This document shows positions 1 through 10,799 of a stretch of DNA of 64,000 nt, piece by piece. Source of the DNA: Prorocentrum cordatum (taxonomy: Eukaryota > Sar > Dinophyceae > Prorocentrales > Prorocentraceae); contig CAUYUJ010014183.1 of assembly GCA_963575745.1 (NCBI GenBank), positions 209,501 to 273,500 of the forward strand, written 5' to 3'. Made by a program: the position numbers and the translations under genes. The notes beneath the pieces were generated by a model that searched no databases, had not been told where the DNA came from, and saw only the letters and a program-made list of their open reading frames with translations. Positions within the stretch are counted from its first letter, which is position 1. Every line of letters starts with the position of its first letter.

Positions 1-708
1 CCAAACCGATTCGGGGAACACATGGTCCGATAGTTTGGCAGATCTGGCCTCAACGTTCGGCCACATAGGCGCTTCCAAAAAATCAGGGGGCGGCGGTGAT
101 TCGCCGTAGGCGTCTTCGATAATTTGTCTCCCCAAGATCCCTGGGGGCTCGAAAGCAACAGAGTTGTTCCCCACAATGGGAACACCACTGGGCATGGGTT
201 TTCCGCCCGCTAGAGAAACACTGATAGATGGGGCTCGTCGTCCCCAAGAGGAACACGTTTGGGTATGCGAGTCGCCCGTGCGGACGACCCAAGAATGACT
301 TCGTTTCTGTGGCCTGGGCTCGAAGCCTGGCTGAATTCTCCCTGTAGAGGAACACTACTGGGCAAAGCAGCGGCAACGTGGCCTGCAACGGGCGCGCGCG
401 GATATGTTCGTTTGACGCTTGGAATCCTTCTTCGCCCTCAACCCGTGAAAACGGGGGATTCTGGGATGGCTTCCAGGCGGGCACCGCGCGGCACGGTTGC
501 CTGCCGATGGCGGGGGGAGGAGGAAGAAAGGGAGGAAGTGGAGGAGTGGAAGGAGGAGAAGAAGGGGGTGAAGGGGGAGGAGGGGAGAAAAGGAGGAGGG
601 AGAGCCCCCCACCGTGGACAGCGCCCCCACGACGAGTCCTGGACCGCCGCAGCAAAATCGTTGCCGAGAATGGCCCTCAGACCGCGGCCAAGGGCGGAGC
701 GGCCCCGT

Positions 709-1053
709 TCAGCTGCCAGGCACCGCGATGCAGCGCGAAAGACCGAGCTCGCGAACCAGACGCAGGGCAGAGTCGGACGACCGCCCGCGCTTCCAAAGCG
801 CGACTGGAACATCGCCCCATGCTGGCACGAGCGCGCCCAGAACCTGCTGCCACGCCCGCGCTAGGTAGGCCGAATTGTTTTGCACGAAGCGGGCATCGAA
901 GCGAAGAAGGGAGGGCGTGCCTGCTCGCCCAACACGCGCATCGTAAGACACGCGTGGGCAAAGCCCGCGTAGACCCGTCCTTCGCGCACGCGCCAACCTC
1001 CAATGTGAAACCCGACGAGCTGGGCGCGAGCACGGCAACAACGGATGCGCCAA
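709..1053 (-). pseudogene. Possible LINE reverse-transcriptase remnant
   Basis: A 114-residue minus-strand frame ends at 709. After about residue 35 it reads like the middle of dinoflagellate LINE polymerases: a phenylalanine/asparagine/serine stretch, then alanines, then a hydrophobic 'VPVALW' strand where the first catalytic aspartate strand normally lies, then a leucine-rich helix. The catalytic aspartate is not in the expected place and no second motif supports the call. The two other minus-strand frames also stay open here, so this could be a GC-rich shadow. Confidence 0.2.
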
Positions 1054-1792
1054 GCAAATTCTATGGATCTAATAGGTAACCCTGGTGAGTAAAAACCACA
1101 GCCCCCTCTGTCACCGCTGGTCTGCGCAAGCACCCATGCGAGACAATATCGCCATTATCGCGAGACGCTCGCACGTAGAACTCGGAACGCCGCGGGCAAA
1201 CAAAAAGCAATGAGTTTCTTCACTCGCCTACCCGTCGACTTACGCCGCCGCTCCCGCCCGCTGTCGGCAAACGTCCAGGCGCGGACCCATCGCCTTTCGT
1301 GGTCAGCCGCAAAACCGCGCGGCGGAGCTGAGATGGGGCGCTGGGGGGGCGGCCCTCCAAGCCTGGATTTCGGAAAAAGGCGGTTTGACACTGTGAATTT
1401 TGCACGGCCTCAGAAGTCACTGCTGGGGCGACGACGATACGGCATGACTCCTTCCAATCGCATGGGTTCTCCGTGTCTCTGAGAGCCTCTCTTTGAAGAT
1501 TGGCCGAGGGGGGTGGGCCGCCTTGCCCCCCTTTGGGCCTTCAGTGGGGGGGCCTGGCTTTCCAAGGGCCAGGCGGTGTGTCCTTGGTGCCCGCACGGAT
1601 CGCGGGCCGCCCGATGGTCGCGGCGGGTGCGCTCGCGCCCATTCGGATCCAATCCAGTTGAAACCATTTGAAATCCACGAGACGTCGAGAAAGTCCTGGA
1701 GCCCTCCGCCGGACAAAAACGTTAGAATAGTTTCTCCAATTCCTCCTCACCTTTTTTCTCCTCCTTCTCCTCCTCCTCCTTCTCCCCGGCAC

Positions 1793-1852
1793 TCCTCCTC
1801 CTCCTCCTCCTCCTCCTCCTCCTCCTCCTCCTCCTCCTCCTCCTCCTCCTCC
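1793..1852. repeat. (CTC)n microsatellite
   Basis: About 19 nearly perfect CTC triplets, preceded by a looser CT-rich run from about 1740. It produces long serine ORFs on the plus strand and arginine ORFs on the minus strand, which are artefacts. Confidence 0.95.
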
Positions 1853-1919
1853 TTCTAGCCTCTGCAGAGAAAGGCAATAACAAACAGGGGATTGGAGGGA
1901 AAAGAGCTATGCATGCGTA

Positions 1920-2612
1920 TTGCTCTATGTGAAGGGCTTTCCACAAGGGGATACATTACCAGAGGAAAAGCTCCACCCATGCTGGGCACAAGGAGGGCTA
2001 CGAAACAGGACAATAGAGAGAGAGAGAGAGAACGCTATTGCATGCGTCGACGCCACACAATGGAGAGCGAGACAAGCAGGGGTGAATACCATCGCCAGTA
2101 ATTATGCCTGCGCTAACGCTTTTGCGAGTACGAAACGAAACCTCCTGCTGGCATCGGTTTTCGCGACATCAAAGGAGGACTTGCCTTTCGCTGTCGAGGC
2201 GATCAACGACACATGGATGAGTATGGAATGCGCCGATGACGGGCTACACGCACTGCTTACACAGGGAGCGCACATTGGTTTTACTCTGTGCCCACGGCAA
2301 TTCAATGATACTTACAGATTGTACGTGGGACAATGGCAACAGGAAAAAAAGGAGAGGGACGATATGCAAACCGTGCATGATACGCTGGACCCCGTAACAA
2401 ACCAAGTGCACGATCTCTCGCTCAACACGCTCATGGACGACATCACCAAGATCCATGCGGTGGTTCAGTCAGGCCCACCCACCCAGGTGACGGGAATTAG
2501 CGAGGAAATCTCGGAGCACCCTTCAGCTTTTGGCGAAAGCGGAATCATTTCGGCTCGTCCAGAAGCGCCTACTGGGAGGGCGGGTGGGCACTGTTCCAGG
2601 CGAGAAGGATAG
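1920..2612 (+). CDS. Unrecognised coding-like fragment
   Basis: A 230-residue frame. From about residue 35, after a (GA)n microsatellite at about 2013-2032, it has balanced, protein-like composition: a helix-like segment with 'ACANAFASTKRNLLLASVF', an acidic/tryptophan segment, and a long 'TLDPVTNQVHDLSLNTLMDD' stretch. The start is uncertain because the first 35 residues may not be coding. The end is a frame change into the next fragment (2642 onward), which looks like a LINE tail, so this may be the upstream part of the same broken element. I do not recognise the family. Confidence 0.35.
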   Translation: MLYVKGFPQGDTLPEEKLHPCWAQGGLRNRTIERERENAIACVDATQWRARQAGVNTIASNYACANAFASTKRNLLLASVFATSKEDLPFAVEAINDTWMSMECADDGLHALLTQGAHIGFTLCPRQFNDTYRLYVGQWQQEKKERDDMQTVHDTLDPVTNQVHDLSLNTLMDDITKIHAVVQSGPPTQVTGISEEISEHPSAFGESGIISARPEAPTGRAGGHCSRREG

Positions 2613-2641
2613 CGGAGCAGATCAACGCTATCACGGGGAGA

Positions 2642-3520
2642 TTGGAGCGCAAGCTGGCCAAAGGAGGTTGGGGCCTGAACCCAGCCAAAACCAACCGCCT
2701 GGTTTCCCTTCGAGGCCCGGGGCGAGATAGGATCACTCGACAGCTGCAGAGGGAAAAGAAGCTCAAGAGCACGCCGATGAAGGAGATGCGGGTACTGGAC
2801 CCTTACCTACTTCAGAATCAGGGCTACGCGGGAGGGATCAGGAGGATATGTGAGGCTATGCAGATAGCCTGCAGACAATGTGGATGCTTCTGGTCTTCTG
2901 ATACCACCGACAAGATAAATAAGGAAATGTTCCAGGCATTTGTGTTAGAGGCGGGCCTTCGTGGGCTGATGACACTTGTATTGGAGGACCGCCGCCTCGG
3001 CGCGCTCGACAGTGCGATGACAATACTTTGGAGGCGAATGTCTGGAGGCAGAAGGAGTTGGACTCAAGAAGATGGTATGACCAGGTGCTACGCCAACAAA
3101 GAGGTGTTCAAACAACGGAGGAGGCCGTGCTGTGCTTCAGCGCTGAGGATACGCAGACTACGATGGTACAGGCAATAGGCGAAGCATCCAGCGGATTTCG
3201 GCAGTGCATTTGCAGCAGTATTTGGAACGTCGAATGTGGACCGCCTGTGCGAAGTCAGGAGATTGGAGAATGGGTGGGCACGTGAGTCGTCTACACCCTG
3301 GGCCAAGCTGGTGGTCTGGAAATTCAGGCGCTGGCAGAGGTTGGCGAGGACGTGGCAGGCTGGTACCGTGTGAGGCAGTCGGAGATCTCTATGTTTCAGA
3401 AGGGCACGATGGACTGGGAAGCGTGGATCGGAACAGACCCCAGCATGCCAAGACATGCAGGGCGCACTTGGTATACCAAGCTACAAGAGATAGAAGTGGG
3501 AGAAGAGTTGTTCGCTCAGT
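2642..3520 (+). pseudogene. Decayed LINE C-terminal region (probable)
   Basis: The frame at 2642-3178 carries a segment (about 2840-3050) like the post-polymerase region of dinoflagellate LINE proteins: 'GYAGGIRRICEAMQIACR', then 'FQAFVLEAGLRGLMTLVL', then a 'LDSAMTILWRRM' helix. In such proteins this is the stretch after the RT thumb, before the last tryptophan-rich helices. The reading then shifts to another frame (3028-3285), meets a TGA at 3283-3285, and continues in the same frame from 3286 with tryptophan-containing coding-like text to about 3520. Frame changes and the stop argue for a pseudogene. No RT catalytic box was seen, so the LINE call rests on the C-terminal pattern only. Confidence 0.35.
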
Positions 3521-3604
3521 ATTGGTGCGGCAAGGAAGTGGGGGAAGCAGGGCAGGTGTGCAGAGCGAGATTCACTGCTGCGGCGGCGTTGGCGGCGCGC
3601 GGGA

Positions 3605-4336
3605 GTGGCGCGCAGTTGTCTGCCGCTGATCCCCAGCCCAGCGGAAACAAATCAATGTACATGGTGCCTGAGCTCGTTCGCGACAGAAAAAAATGCGACC
3701 GACCGTGTCGTGAGGGCCGCGGGGAGTCTCTGGATTTGCTACAGAAGCAAAATTTGTTGGAATCACCCAATCCAAGACTTCCCTTGGTTGCGCCCTCATC
3801 GTCGGGGGGGTTTCAGATGCCCTGGCCCGTTCTGCGTGAAAGATGGCGATTCCGCGGAGACCGCCCCCGCCCAAAAGAGGAGCAGGCGCGGAGATGGACG
3901 GAGAACCGAAGCACTGCGAGGGCGGCAAGGGCAAAGGCAAGGACTAGTGGGCAACGGAAGGGGCCGGCGCCAAGGCGCCAGGAAGCCCGCCCGCGGCGGC
4001 GGCCGCGGCCGCAGGAGGGGGCAGCAAGGGAAGGGGTTAGACCGCAGACCCCCCCGCCAGCAGCCACAAGCAGCGGAGGAATACGAGGAGCACGACCTCA
4101 GAGGATGCATCAACGGACTCCAGCGATTGGCCCTCCGCACAGCGGCAGAGATGAGGGATGCGAACCACGTGACATCAGACATCTTTCTCATGCCAGTCAA
4201 CTATTGGGCGTTTCGGAAGTCGTTGGCAGCGGGGCAGAACTACGAACGCCAGGCCAGGGAGAGAGGCAAGGGGCGCATGCTGGGGCCGCCAGGCATCGCG
4301 CGGGGATGGCACCGATGGAGGGCATCCAGGAACTAG
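3605..4336 (+). pseudogene. Basic, Gly/Arg-rich leader of an unrecognised ORF
   Basis: The frame becomes protein-like from about 3830. An Arg/Gly/Gln-rich stretch (residues about 90-155) looks like a nucleic-acid-binding tail. It is followed by a helical segment with 'INGLQRLALRTAAEMRDANH' and 'PVNYWAFRKSL'. The frame runs out at 4336, but similar coding quality continues in the +1 frame from about 4310 (next entry). The simplest reading is one protein broken by a frameshift near 4310-4330. A basic leader before a helical body is common in retroelement ORF1 proteins. I infer that role but recognise no domain. Confidence 0.4.
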
Positions 4337-4785
4337 TGTCGGGATGGCATAAAGAAGACCCTACAACAGTGGCGGCGTCGATAGATCGGCCGATGGATGC
4401 GCCGATCGACTTCCTGAAGATGGTGGGCAGCAACAACGAGCACAGCCAGGCCATGATCACAGAGACGATCAAGATGTGCAAGGTCAGCAAGAGCTACACC
4501 GCCCGCAACAACAGGAACCCGAACGAGGACGAGCAGCAGTTCTGTGAGGAGGGCCCAGGCAAGATCCAGATCGGAATCAACGAGACGCCCAATTTCAGAG
4601 CAGCGCTACCGAGGGACACGAAAGAAGAGGCCATGGCGAAGCTGGACCAGTTCTCGGGCCACAACCTGAGGATGGCAATGGGTATGCTGATAGTCTTTGT
4701 GGGGAGCAAGAAGTCCCAGTCGGCGGCGCCCAAGTCGGAGTCGGAGAGGATGGCGGGGCGGGAACTTCAGCGACGGCGCCGCTGA
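4310..4785 (+). pseudogene. Helical body of the same unrecognised ORF
   Basis: The last 155 residues of the frame ending at 4785 have clear coding character. There is a methionine start at 4309-4318, a 'GWHKEDPTTVAASIDRP' segment, an acidic/asparagine segment, and 'GHNLRMAMGMLIVFVGSKKS'. The frame is +1 relative to the basic leader upstream. It ends with an arginine run and TGA. About 20 bases after the stop comes the first full copy of a short motif (TTATCTCGGAGTGCGA) that recurs after other coding pieces in this region. Probably an ORF1-like retroelement protein or a dinoflagellate-specific hypothetical. Confidence 0.4.
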
Positions 4786-5795
4786 GAGAGGAGGGGGCAG
4801 TTGCATTAGCAATGTTATCTCGGAGTGCGAAAACCCACTGGCAGAGTGCCAGGCCGCAGCTGTCGCCGACGAGCACGTGCACTGCGCCTCCGACGGCGTC
4901 GGCATCGAGTCCTGAGGGGGCCGCCCTCGGGAGGCCCGCTCCAGGGCAGTCGGGCGTCACAGGAGTGCCCGACAGCGGACGGGCGAAGAGGGGGGGGGGC
5001 ATTTTTCGGATGGCGAAATGATAGCGGAGTCCATCAGCATGGACACTGAACGCCTCTCTAAACTTAGACGTTTTGCCCCAAATGGCGGGATATACGAACT
5101 GGCCCTAAAGTTTCGAACGCAACGGGAAGCGGCGTTGCAGAGAAACGCTTTGGGAAGAGGCCCCCCTGGCAGTAACTGGCCTTCCCGTCCCTGTCAGTTG
5201 CCGACATCATCTTTTATTGCGACACGATGCTGATCTTCTTCCTCCTACTCCATTACAGATACGGAGACGTGGCGGGCGGGGTATGTTGCATGCTGCACAA
5301 CGTGCGCGCAATGTAGAAATGGGTCACGGGCAATGGGGGCAATGGAAGCATAATGCCAAGTACCGCGCGATATTCGGGGCAGATGGGCAATACACCACAA
5401 CCTCCATCGATCACCTTCAGCTCCCACAACCAATCTGGCTCAAAGACGGCCCAGGTGCGCAGTGTTGCCAACTGGCAGGGTTATCTCGGAGTGCGAGACG
5501 CTGGAGACTGCCCGTGGCCTTCACGGGCAGCAGTCAGCCATTGCCTTGCGAGCGCTGCAACACGGGGCTCGGGTACTACAGGATGATCGAAAGCCACCCC
5601 GGGGGCGCGCCAAGAATGCGCCTGGACATGACACAGATCAAAGCGGCAAGGGAAGACAATGGAAGAGGGTGCGCATCGACTGCGAGCTGGAGCTGAGGCA
5701 GGACGAACTGGAGCGACGAGGAAAAGATGAAGCATGGAGGAGAGCAGTGCGTTACGAGAGAGTAAGCCTGCCGAAAACAAAAGAAGAAAGAAAAA
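4786..5795 (+). other. Spacer between decayed coding pieces
   Basis: No recognisable protein. It contains two copies of the short TTATCTCGGAGTGCGA motif (about 4814 and 5484). Between about 5570 and 5795 there is a lysine/arginine-rich open stretch that may be the degraded N-terminus of the ORF that follows. Confidence 0.4.
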
Positions 5796-7013
5796 GGAGC
5801 TGAGTGGGCAGCCCAGTCCGTGGGGCAGATCCAGGCGGCGAAAGAGCTAATTGAGGCAGAGGAAAAACCAAAGAACAAGTCTCGCAATCAGAGGAACCAC
5901 ATGGTCATCGAAAGGTCCAAGGAGCTGTCAAAGGCACTGCTGGAGGGCATCAACATGAATGGGGTCATCTTCGCAGCCTTCAGCAAAGCAAGAGTAAGCA
6001 TGGCCGAGGCCTTGCGATGCGCCAGAGAGTACGACGCCCTGCTGGACGAGTACATGGCCATGGACGTTAAAGAGGAAGACGCGATGAAGGCCACCAAGAA
6101 GGAGCTGGAGGAGAAAGAGAAGGAGCTGCGCGAGATGGGAGACTACAAGATAGCGACGAGCATGGGGGATAAACAGACAACGTACCTCAAGGCGCTGGAC
6201 TTCGCGGACACGTGGAGCGACAACATGCAGCTGTTCAACGTATGCAGAAGGATCAACGGATGGGGCAAACAGAAGGACGGACTCGCATTCCCTAACAAGT
6301 TGTGGTGGCAAAGCCCCAGCCCCAACTCAAGGGAACCCCAGTGGAAGTTCTGGTGCAAAGCGGCCTGGACGCAGCTCGTGAAGGGGCAGGAGAAGCATCC
6401 AGAAAACGAGCTCAGGAAGGAGTGGGTGGACAACGACTTTGGCGAGGACAGCGATAAGTGGCCAGACATCGGGTGCAAGTCCGTGTTCCAGTCGTTCAGG
6501 AAGCGGCCTTCAATGGTGGTGGGGCTCAAGGTGGGAATGAAGTGGGAAGCGCTTGTAGCGTAAAGGCTGCCGCAGAAGCTGGACGACGGCATCGAGGCAA
6601 ACCACTACAAGTTCTACGACGCCGCCCAGAAAATGAGCCCAGAGGAGCTCCTCTAGCTGATCCCAATAGCCGTCCCGATGACGCACAAGGTCGACGGATG
6701 CAATCTCATCTCAAGGTATCCAGTGGACGTGTGGGAAAGAGCTGGGAGGAGGGCCTTCACTGTGCAGAGCTGGTGTGAGTCGGCGCTGCAGATAGCGAAG
6801 AATGACGAGGATAACCTCTACAACGTCATGAAGGTTGCCTTGAAGGAGCTGAGTAAGGAGGACAATCTCGACCCAGAGGAAGTGAAAAAAGGCTCAACAC
6901 GCGCCAAGAACTACGGGGCAGCACGAAGACCCTGCTGGATGGTACCGAGATCTTCGAGAAGTGCGCCAAGTCGGAGGAGGCGGCCACGGCCAGCTCCAGC
7001 GGCCGCAAGTGAG
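5796..7013 (+). pseudogene. Lys/Glu-rich ORF with in-frame stops
   Basis: One reading frame stays coding-like for about 1.2 kb but is interrupted by TAA at 6561-6563 and TAG at about 6654-6656. The first part (5820-6563, 247 residues) begins with a lysine/glutamate-rich helix. A likely coiled coil follows near residues 70-110 ('ATKKELEEKEKELREMGDY'), then a tryptophan-rich globular segment ('WWQSPSPNSREPQWKFWCK', 'EWVDNDFGEDSDKWPD'). After both stops the same frame resumes with 'DVWERAGRRAFTVQSWCES' and an acidic helix, then degrades near 6930. The persistence of the frame past two stops shows recent loss of a single long protein. I do not recognise it. Position and orientation fit a decayed element with the pieces at 1920-4785. 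Confidence 0.5.
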
Positions 7014-8136
7014 AGGGCCCACTGGAGCCCACTGACAACGCCAAGAGGTGCATTAGCGAGGTTATTTCGGAGTGCGACTCTAGGCAGGCAGGCAGACTCA
7101 ATGGGACCATCACTAGCGGGGCAATCTCGGCGTGAGGACCCTTAAGAGAGAGCTCGCGCAGACAACGTCTTGGGACGTAACTTTTTGGAGCGCCGACAGG
7201 TATAAGACTGGAGGGAGGAATGGCAAAAAGGTGATAAGCACGAAGGCCACCAGGGTGCATCCACGAGGGCCCCACCTCCAACATGCCATAACTACCAGTA
7301 TGCTCTCCCCTACCTACACATCGAAGGGGAAACAGTAGGATACTTCAGCAGGGTATCAGGGTACAGGTACGACAATGCATGGGACAACTATCGTCAAGTT
7401 CGTTCTGGAAGAAAACTGAGCCGAGAGAGAGAGAGAGGAGAGAACAGGACAAAGCAGGATAACTAGGCCCTCCCAGATGAAGTTTGGAAAGCAGAGGCCT
7501 CCTGTTTCCCCTTGCCTTCTCCTTTTGACTGGTCGTGTCGTCGTCTCTTCCCCCCTAGCTTGGAGGCCCTGTTCGCCCAGCGCGTCCCAATTCCCAGGGC
7601 ACGCGGAAGGGCCAACAGCTGCTCCCCCCGCACTGACCCGCAGAGACTCGTACTCACAAAGTAGCGAGCCTCTCTTGCGGGGCCACCTCGGAGTTCGCCC
7701 CTTGAAGTTTCCAGGTATGCCCCCTGCCGGCTCTAGTGAAAAGTCAGGGTTGTTGCGCAACCAAGTCGCAGGGGATTTTGCAGACGCGCGCAAGACACCA
7801 GTCTAGGTGAGTTTACGTTGACCCCCTTATGCGGATGTCCTGTCCTGTCCTGTCCTCAATCTAGCCTCCCGCGTAGCGAAGTGATCAAATACTATCCTTT
7901 TCTTCTTCCTCCCTTTCCCTGGCCCGCCTTTTGCTCCTCCCTGGTCGCACTCCTCCCCCTCCGCCCCTCCTGCAGCGCCTCCGCGCCGCTCAGCTCGGCG
8001 GCGGCTCTCTCCTCGGCGCCGGCGGCTGTCGGTGCGGTCGGAAGCCGCCGCGGCCGCTGGCGCTGGTCGCCGCCGCTTGGCGCCGGCGCCGCGTGTCGTC
8101 GTCGTAAAACGAACACCCAGCGGGCCTGCGGAGCTG
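7014..8136. other. No gene seen
   Basis: Contains another copy of the TTATnTCGGAGTGCGA motif near 7060, a short (GA)n run near 7425, and GC-rich sequence with proline/serine/arginine shadow ORFs. I see no recognisable coding or RNA feature. Confidence 0.4.
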
Positions 8137-8164
8137 ATGATGAAAATGCTGCTGCTGCTGCGGT

Positions 8165-8232
<68 letters not shown>

Positions 8233-8442
8233 CTGATCGTGCTGCTGATGATGCTGCTGATGATGCTGCTGATGATGATGATGATGATGATGATGCTGAC
8301 CGTGTTGCTGTTGTTGATGATGATGATGCTGAGAATGATGACGATGATGGTGATGTTGATGATGACGATGGTGATACTAATGATGAAGATGATCATTATG
8401 CTGCTGGTGATGATGATGATGCTGATGATGAGTGCGTAACCC
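8137..8442. repeat. (ATG/GAT)n trinucleotide array
   Basis: About 300 bp dominated by ATG repeats, pure at about 8166-8233 and then interrupted by CTG, TTG and ACG variants. All frames stay open (poly-Asp, poly-Met, poly-Ile on the complement), so the long ORFs here are artefacts of the array. Confidence 0.95.
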
Positions 8443-10041
8443 TTTCAATGCCACAACAATGGTGCTATGTGACCCAGCTGTTAGCTCGAGTGCCGCTTTG
8501 CGGAAACAGGTGTAGGTGCGAAAGCATGGCGCGCAGCCCGGCGCGCGGACGAGGCGGCTCCCCTCCTGTGGCTGGCCCTCCGCCCTCCTCCCGCCCACGT
8601 CCCTCAGCGCAGGGCGTCGTGGTGTCTGAGCAGGCAGGCGCGCGGGTGGAAAAAAGGGGGAGGGCGATAGGGAGGGCCCTGCCTCAAGCGGCAGCCGCCG
8701 CCGCCGCTGCGTCGGAGGCGAAATCCCTCCGACGATGCCCCTCCTTCTCCATCCGTGTTCTTGGTAAATAGCTCCTCCCTGTGCACCACCAGACGTGCCG
8801 GTAGAGTGGGCCGTGCGTTTCGCCTGAGACTTCCCCGCCGTTTATGATCCATGGGGGTCGCGCCAGGCTCATTGGGCTGGCGCCAGGTTTATGCAACTAG
8901 TCAGATATATCGAGTCCAAGAGCGGATCGTTTCCCAAACGGGGTCTCGCCCGAATGGCAGGCCCATGGGTAGCTCGCCTTTCCAGGGGCGCTTCCCGCAG
9001 TGGACAGAAACGCTTGCATGGACTTGCGAGGATGGACTTGGGACGGAAGGTGTAGTGCAACATCGTTGGTGCACCTTGGGCGTACTCTGGCCCTGCCCCT
9101 CCCGTTCCTCTTTCCCCTCATCAGCCCGAGCCTCGCACAGTCCGGCGCGATCCCTCTGACCCCTCTCCTATCCGCAGTGGGAAGGTCCCTCTGGAAGGAA
9201 CACGACGCCGAGCAGTGGCCGCTCCCAGGGGAAGGGAGGGGGGGGCAGGGGGGGGGGCGTGTCGGCTGGAACCGCCGTGATCCCCCGCCAGCAGCGTCCC
9301 GCAACGCAGCCGTCCCCGACCCCTTGGCGTCCTCCATCTCCTTCGCCGGCTCCTTCCTTCTTCTCCTCTCTCGCTTTCAACTCCTCCTCCCTCGTCCCCG
9401 TCTCCTCCTCCTCCTCCTTATCTTCCTCCTCCTCCTCCTCCTTCCTCCCCTTGCCTCCTGCCTCTTCTTCGCCCAATTCTCCTGTTCGGCCTCCAGGGCT
9501 AACAATCGCAATGACGAGTGGGCAGCGACGACGAGCAGCAGCTTCCCAGACCCGAGGAAGTCATGTCGTTTTCATGACGTCGACCCCGAGAGTTCTCGAC
9601 CCATTCCCCGGCACATTTGTTTCATCCAGAATCGTTGTTTGACGGCCCCGAGGCCCAACAAAAATCCCCAGAGACACAAATTAAGAAACACCTTCCGTCA
9701 TGTTGTGATTCTTGACTCGAGGGGGTCTCGGTTCACGGGTGTGAATCATGATAAGAAGCGAGCAAGCACTTAAACCCAGCTGAGACATGCAAGGCAAGGC
9801 TGCAATATCCTCGGACTTCCATGTGATACACTTTACAAGTAGACACATATTCCCTTCCATTCCCCATGTTTTCAAACATCTGACTTGAAATCGATGTTTA
9901 CTTGTGTCTGTGCCTACTTTCCTACTGGCACTCAGACGGCCAAACTTGTGCAGGACGGGAAGGAACGTCCAGGATGCAAGGGCGCCCTTGCAAGCGCATC
10001 CGATCGTTGAGTGTTTCTCTTTGACGGCTGGCGGCGCGCAC
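8443..10041. other. No gene seen; CT-rich microsatellites
   Basis: GC-rich, with a CTC-rich stretch at about 9384-9452 and a less GC-rich patch at about 9650-9900. ORF translations are low-complexity. Nothing supports a gene. Confidence 0.4.
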
Positions 10042-10185
10042 CAAGGGGGTAGGGAGAGGGGGGACGTCTTCTTGGAAGGAGGCTGCTTCTTACAAAGCGC
10101 CGGCCTGATATCTACAGACAAGGCCCGCGCCTTCTACGAAACAGCCTCCTTCTAGGAGTCTCCCCCCCTCCCCCTACCCCCCGGG
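10042..10185. mobile_element. Foldback (MITE-like) element, family F3 copy 1
   Basis: The left arm (about 10042-10095, GGTAGGGAGAGGGGGGA onward) is repeated in inverted orientation at about 10120-10185. Both arms contain the core GAAGGAGGCTG followed by a TTCTTA/TTCGTA-like sequence. A second, related element lies at 18013-18150. Short length, long imperfect inverted repeats and no coding capacity fit a non-autonomous DNA element. I do not see clear target-site duplications. Confidence 0.65.
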
Positions 10186-10790
10186 CCGAGACTCTGCAGG
10201 CGACGAGGAACTCGCCAATGCCAGCGGGAGGGGCGGCCCCGCCCGTCCTGGGAGTCGACGCGCCCGACTCCCAGAGCGATGGCCGAGAGGCGCTGCGCGC
10301 GCCGCAGCTCGCACCTGCGATGATTCTTTGCCGCCGCCACCTCCCCACATCCCCCTCTCCTCTTCATTCGCTTCAATCGTCCCTCCTCCTCCTCTCCCTT
10401 CTCTTCCTTCTCCCCCCTCATCACCCTCCTCAGTGCTCCTCAGTCCTCCTCCTCCTCGTCCTCCTCCTCCTCCACCTCCTCCTCTTCTCGCGACCTCGAA
10501 GCCAGTCTCGCACAGGTGAGGGCTCGGGGCGGGGCTTGGACGCCTCTGCATGCCTCTGTTTCTTCTCTTCTTCGCTTCATCACTCGCCTCTTCTTGCCCG
10601 CATCCCGATCCTTACTTTTCTTCAGGTCTTGAAACCGCGCCGTCCTCTTTAAATCATAGTGCTTGTTCATGACAAAGCTGTACTGTGGATGCGAGCTGAC
10701 GAGCTCCTGGCGCACACCAGCAGCAGCCAGCGCGCTCACAAACAAACAAGTAATCAAGTCGAGTACGGACAGCGCGTGTCGCACGCTGCC
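10186..10790. other. CT-rich spacer
   Basis: CTC/CCT-rich simple sequence at about 10370-10490 with no supported gene. Confidence 0.5.
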
Positions 10791-10799
10791 GCGTGCCCC

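Larger units (their letters stand above)
1..1900. other. GC-rich stretch without a clear gene
   Basis: Overlapping open frames on both strands here have alanine/arginine/proline-rich, low-complexity translations typical of shadow ORFs in GC-rich DNA. Two sub-features are listed separately: a possible RT remnant at 709-1053 and a CTC microsatellite at 1793-1852. I see no RNA gene or regulatory signal that I can support. Confidence 0.5.

Noticed and set aside
7818-8771. 317-residue ORF with poly-Asp
   Set aside because: The core is the (ATG)n array and the flanks are GC-rich shadow sequence.
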